51,930 bases of DNA from Anaerolineaceae bacterium (GTDB taxonomy: Bacteria > Chloroflexota > Anaerolineae > Anaerolineales > Anaerolineaceae): positions 1-51,930 of the forward strand of contig JAAZOQ010000009.1 of the NCBI GenBank assembly GCA_012797695.1. The letters are read 5' to 3'. Made by a program: the position numbers and the translations under genes. The notes beneath the pieces are model-generated. The model saw only the letters and a program-made list of their open reading frames with translations. It was not told the origin of the DNA and ran no database searches. How positions within the stretch are numbered: the stretch's first letter is position 1; each line of letters opens with the position of its first letter. Positions 49,371-51,930 of this stretch are shown piece by piece.

Positions 49371-49393
49371 GCCCTAAGACCCAACCTACTAGA

Positions 49394-49849
49394 CTATTTC
49401 CTTTTTCTACTAATTTTTTTGCATTGATGGACAACTCTTTTAGGGTAAGTATTTTTTCGACTCATCCATCCGCTTATTGTCATTCCAAAAAAGACGATTA
49501 AAAGTCCTATCATGAATGCATTGGGAATAGATTTATCGAAATAACTCATAATTAAATACAGTCCAAAAACAGCAAACAATAATGTTGCGAACATCAAAAT
49601 AGTCGATATTCTCTCAGAAATTAGTAACCTTTTCCGCCTTCTTTGAAATGACCCTTCAATAACATTTGATAGAAAGCCATAATATACATTTATTGGCAAA
49701 ATAAGTGAAAAAAGATACAACGCTAGCTTAAGGTCTGAATCCAATGTATCCAGTTGCAAGCAGGTAATAATCACTGAAAATGAAACAGCCATCAATCCTA
49801 AATGAACATTTGTGTTTAAGCTCTGTTGAAAATCTTTATGCTCTTGCAT
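49394..49849 (-). CDS. Hypothetical four-TM membrane protein in an AT-rich patch
   Basis: Hydrophobic segments and basic C-terminus; composition clearly more AT-rich than flanks. Confidence 0.6.
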   Translation of the reverse strand: MQEHKDFQQSLNTNVHLGLMAVSFSVIITCLQLDTLDSDLKLALYLFSLILPINVYYGFLSNVIEGSFQRRRKRLLISERISTILMFATLLFAVFGLYLIMSYFDKSIPNAFMIGLLIVFFGMTISGWMSRKNTYPKRVVHQCKKISRKRK

Positions 49850-49888
49850 AATTCCCTCTTATTAGATTCATAATAAAACTTAACAAGA

Positions 49889-49912
49889 AAAACCTGGCGT
49901 GACCAGGTTTAA
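49889..49912 (-). terminator. Terminator downstream of tRNA
   Basis: Minus strand AAACCTGG-TCACG-CCAGGTTTTTCTTG. Confidence 0.8.
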
Positions 49913-49920
49913 AAGAATAG

Positions 49921-49992
49921 TGGCGAGGGTGGGATTTGAACCCACAACCAATGGCTTATGAGTCCACTGCTCCACCATTGAGCTACCTCGCC
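49921..49992 (-). tRNA. tRNA with CAT anticodon (elongator Met, or Ile2 if lysidine-modified)
   Basis: GGCGAGG-TA-GCTCAATGGTGGAGC-A-GTGGA-CTCATAA-GCCAT-TGGTT-GTGGGTTCAAATCCCAC-CCTCGCC-A; CCA not encoded. Confidence 0.92.
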
Positions 49993-50059
49993 AACGACTG
50001 CAAATTCTACCTGAACCCCCCCCATTTGTCAACGAAAAAGGGCACGAAAAAGGGCATTT

Positions 50060-50845
50060 TTACGAAAAAGCCAGCCCTTTTTCTTTAATCGAGACGTACC
50101 GGGCGTTGCCGATGACGATGTGATCGAGCAATTCGATATCGAGCAGTTTGCCGGCCTGAATCACGGAACGCGTCAGCGCAATGTCCTCCGGGCTGGGCGT
50201 TGGGTCCCCGCTGGGATGGTTGTGGGCCAAGATGATCGAAGCCGCGTTCTTCTGGATCGCGCTACGGAAGAGTTCGCCCACCCGCACCAGCGACAGGTTA
50301 AGCGAGCCTTTATACACCGTCTCTTTACTCAGCAGGCGATTGCGTGTGTCGAGGTTGAGCACCACCAGGTTCTCCTGCGGCAGGCCCTGCATCTCGAGCT
50401 GCAAAAGCTGCGCTGCTTCTGCCGGTGAACTGATCGCCCCACGTTCTTCAAGCTGCTCACGCACCAGGCGCGAGCCCAACTCGATGGCCGCCTTGATCTG
50501 AGCCGCCTTGGCCGGCCCCAATCCATGAATGCTGCACATCTCGCTGACACTGGCACGCTGGATGCCGCTCAATCCGCCCAGTTCGTCGAGAATGCGCTGT
50601 GCCAGCTGCACCGAGTTTTCACCGGGCAGCCCCACGCGCAGTAAAATCGCCAGCAATTCCGCTTTGCTGAGCGCCGCCGCACCGGCCTCGGCCAGCCGTT
50701 CGCGGGGGCGTTCATCCTCGGCCAGGTCGGTGATGCGAAAGCTGCCGGCAGTTTCTCGCGTGCGCAGAGTTCCTGAAGAAGAATGAGGGGAATTTCGATA
50801 ATCGCGATGAGAGCGGTTCTTACTACCATTATTTGTCTTCATCAC
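50060..50845 (-). CDS. radC: RadC family JAB-domain protein
   Basis: RPRERLAEAGAAALSKAELLAILLRVG, ILAHNHPSGDPTPSPEDIALT, LLDHIVIG. Confidence 0.94.
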   Translation of the reverse strand: MMKTNNGSKNRSHRDYRNSPHSSSGTLRTRETAGSFRITDLAEDERPRERLAEAGAAALSKAELLAILLRVGLPGENSVQLAQRILDELGGLSGIQRASVSEMCSIHGLGPAKAAQIKAAIELGSRLVREQLEERGAISSPAEAAQLLQLEMQGLPQENLVVLNLDTRNRLLSKETVYKGSLNLSLVRVGELFRSAIQKNAASIILAHNHPSGDPTPSPEDIALTRSVIQAGKLLDIELLDHIVIGNARYVSIKEKGLAFS

Positions 50846-50957
50846 TAATAGTTATTCCCAATTTCGCCATCTTCTTGTAACCTCACAATCCTTAAAATCA
50901 CTGATTTCTATCCGCTCTCATCCTTCGTTAATATTCCATCCATGCTATAATTTTGGG

Positions 50958-51482
50958 GTGGAGAACGCTATGAATCTTGATCCGGCTTTCCTGAAACAGC
51001 TTTCCATGATCGCCACCGGGTTCGCCGCTGCTTTCGTGGCTGCCCTCTGGCTGGCGCTTATCTTCTGGACCTTCCGCGATATTCGCAAGCGCAGCCGCGA
51101 TCCTTTCATGCGCATCCTGGCCGTAATCGTGGTTGCACTTCTCTTCCTGCCCGGCATTCTGGTTTATCTGGTGCTGCGTCCGCCCGAAACCCTCGAAGAG
51201 GAATATCAGCACTCGCTCGAAGAAGAAGCGCTGCTCCAATCCATCGATGAAGTTGCGGTCTGTCCTGGCTGCAATCGCCGTGTACAGAAAGATTGGGTCG
51301 CCTGCCCCAACTGCCACATGCGTCTGAAGAAAACCTGTACTCACTGCGGCAAGAGCATTGAACTCCCCTGGAATCTCTGCCCCTACTGCGGAACGCCTGT
51401 ACCGGGTGCCCGCATCGAGGTCAACGAAACTGATGCGCACGACTCGTTCTCCTTCGGTGACGAAGAAGACCCACACTCTTAA
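50958..51482 (+). CDS. Membrane protein with double zinc ribbon
   Basis: Two N-terminal TM helices; CPGCNRRVQKDWVACPNC...CTHCGKSIELPWNLCPYCG; GTG start 6 nt after TATAAT (alternative ATG at 50970). Confidence 0.85.
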   Translation: MENAMNLDPAFLKQLSMIATGFAAAFVAALWLALIFWTFRDIRKRSRDPFMRILAVIVVALLFLPGILVYLVLRPPETLEEEYQHSLEEEALLQSIDEVAVCPGCNRRVQKDWVACPNCHMRLKKTCTHCGKSIELPWNLCPYCGTPVPGARIEVNETDAHDSFSFGDEEDPHS

Positions 51483-51499
51483 CGGGATAGATACGCTTA

Positions 51500-51930
51500 A
51501 TGAATTCACTTGCCAAAATTGAGCCGGTTGATTATTTATTGATCGGACATGTAACTCAAGATGTTACCCCCACCGGCTTTGTTTTGGGGGGCACTGTGTC
51601 TTATGCCGGGTTGACGGCCCGGGCGTTCGGCAAAAAGGTCGGCATTGTTACTGCCTGCCGGCCAGACCTGGCTTTGCCGGAACTGGAGGGGATCCAGATC
51701 GTGCGCAAGCCCTCAGCGCAGAATTCGACCTTTGAAAACGTGAATACTCCGGCCGGGCGCATTCAGCACATTCGCGGAGTCGCCGACAAGATCACCCTGG
51801 CGGATATCCCGGATGCCTGGCGCGAGACCCCAATCGTTCACCTTGGCCCGGTGGCCGCGGAACTGGCAGATGATCTGGCAGCCGGTTTTCCGAATTCGCT
51901 GGTCGGTATTACACCGCAAGGCTGGCTGCG
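51500..51930 (+). CDS. PfkB-family carbohydrate kinase-like protein, truncated by window end
   Basis: VDYLLIGHVTQDVTPTGFVLGGTVSYAGLTARAFGKKVGIVTACRPD resembles the PfkB N-terminus; ORF open to the window edge. Confidence 0.65.
   Translation, partial: MNSLAKIEPVDYLLIGHVTQDVTPTGFVLGGTVSYAGLTARAFGKKVGIVTACRPDLALPELEGIQIVRKPSAQNSTFENVNTPAGRIQHIRGVADKITLADIPDAWRETPIVHLGPVAAELADDLAAGFPNSLVGITPQGWL

Noticed and set aside
49274-49501. 75-aa ORF in the accessory patch
   Set aside because: Wrong frame over the RAYT remnant and overlapping the minus-strand membrane ORF; no support.
1-51930. CRISPR array, prophage or intact defence/toxin-antitoxin system
   Set aside because: No regularly spaced direct repeats, cas genes, phage structural genes or recognisable toxin-antitoxin pairs were seen on either strand.

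Overview
This 51.9 kb window is a gene-dense bacterial chromosome segment. From gene content, protein style and synteny it looks like Chloroflexota (Anaerolineae-like); that taxonomy is inference. It is mostly housekeeping: a PrkC-like kinase/rpe/rpmB/Asp23/FakA/DegV/recG/coaD block, hemW, trxB, GH13 and GH57 glycosidases, an ftsZ-containing operon, gpmA, an ABC importer ATPase, an Fpg/Nei-family glycosylase, a heterodimeric ABC exporter, phoU-pstBACS, menG/menA, radC and one tRNA(CAT). There is no CRISPR array, no intact mobile element and no obvious defence island. Main points for a second look: (1) an unannotated 29-codon membrane microprotein ORF upstream of pstS, with two matching Pho-box-like promoters, one before the microprotein and one before pstS; (2) an FtsZ whose conserved T7-loop Asp is His, in a four-gene operon with three uncharacterised proteins; (3) at least seven genes whose start codon lies 6-7 nt after a -10 hexamer, suggesting leaderless mRNAs; (4) a symmetric ATTATAAT element between divergent menG and menA; (5) a decayed REP-associated tyrosine transposase plus an AT-rich ORF beside a tRNA; (6) several family members with substitutions at conserved functional positions (Fpg-like glycosylase, FakB/DegV paralog, LCP-like protein, non-RD kinase). 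All calls were made by reading the sequence; no database search was run.
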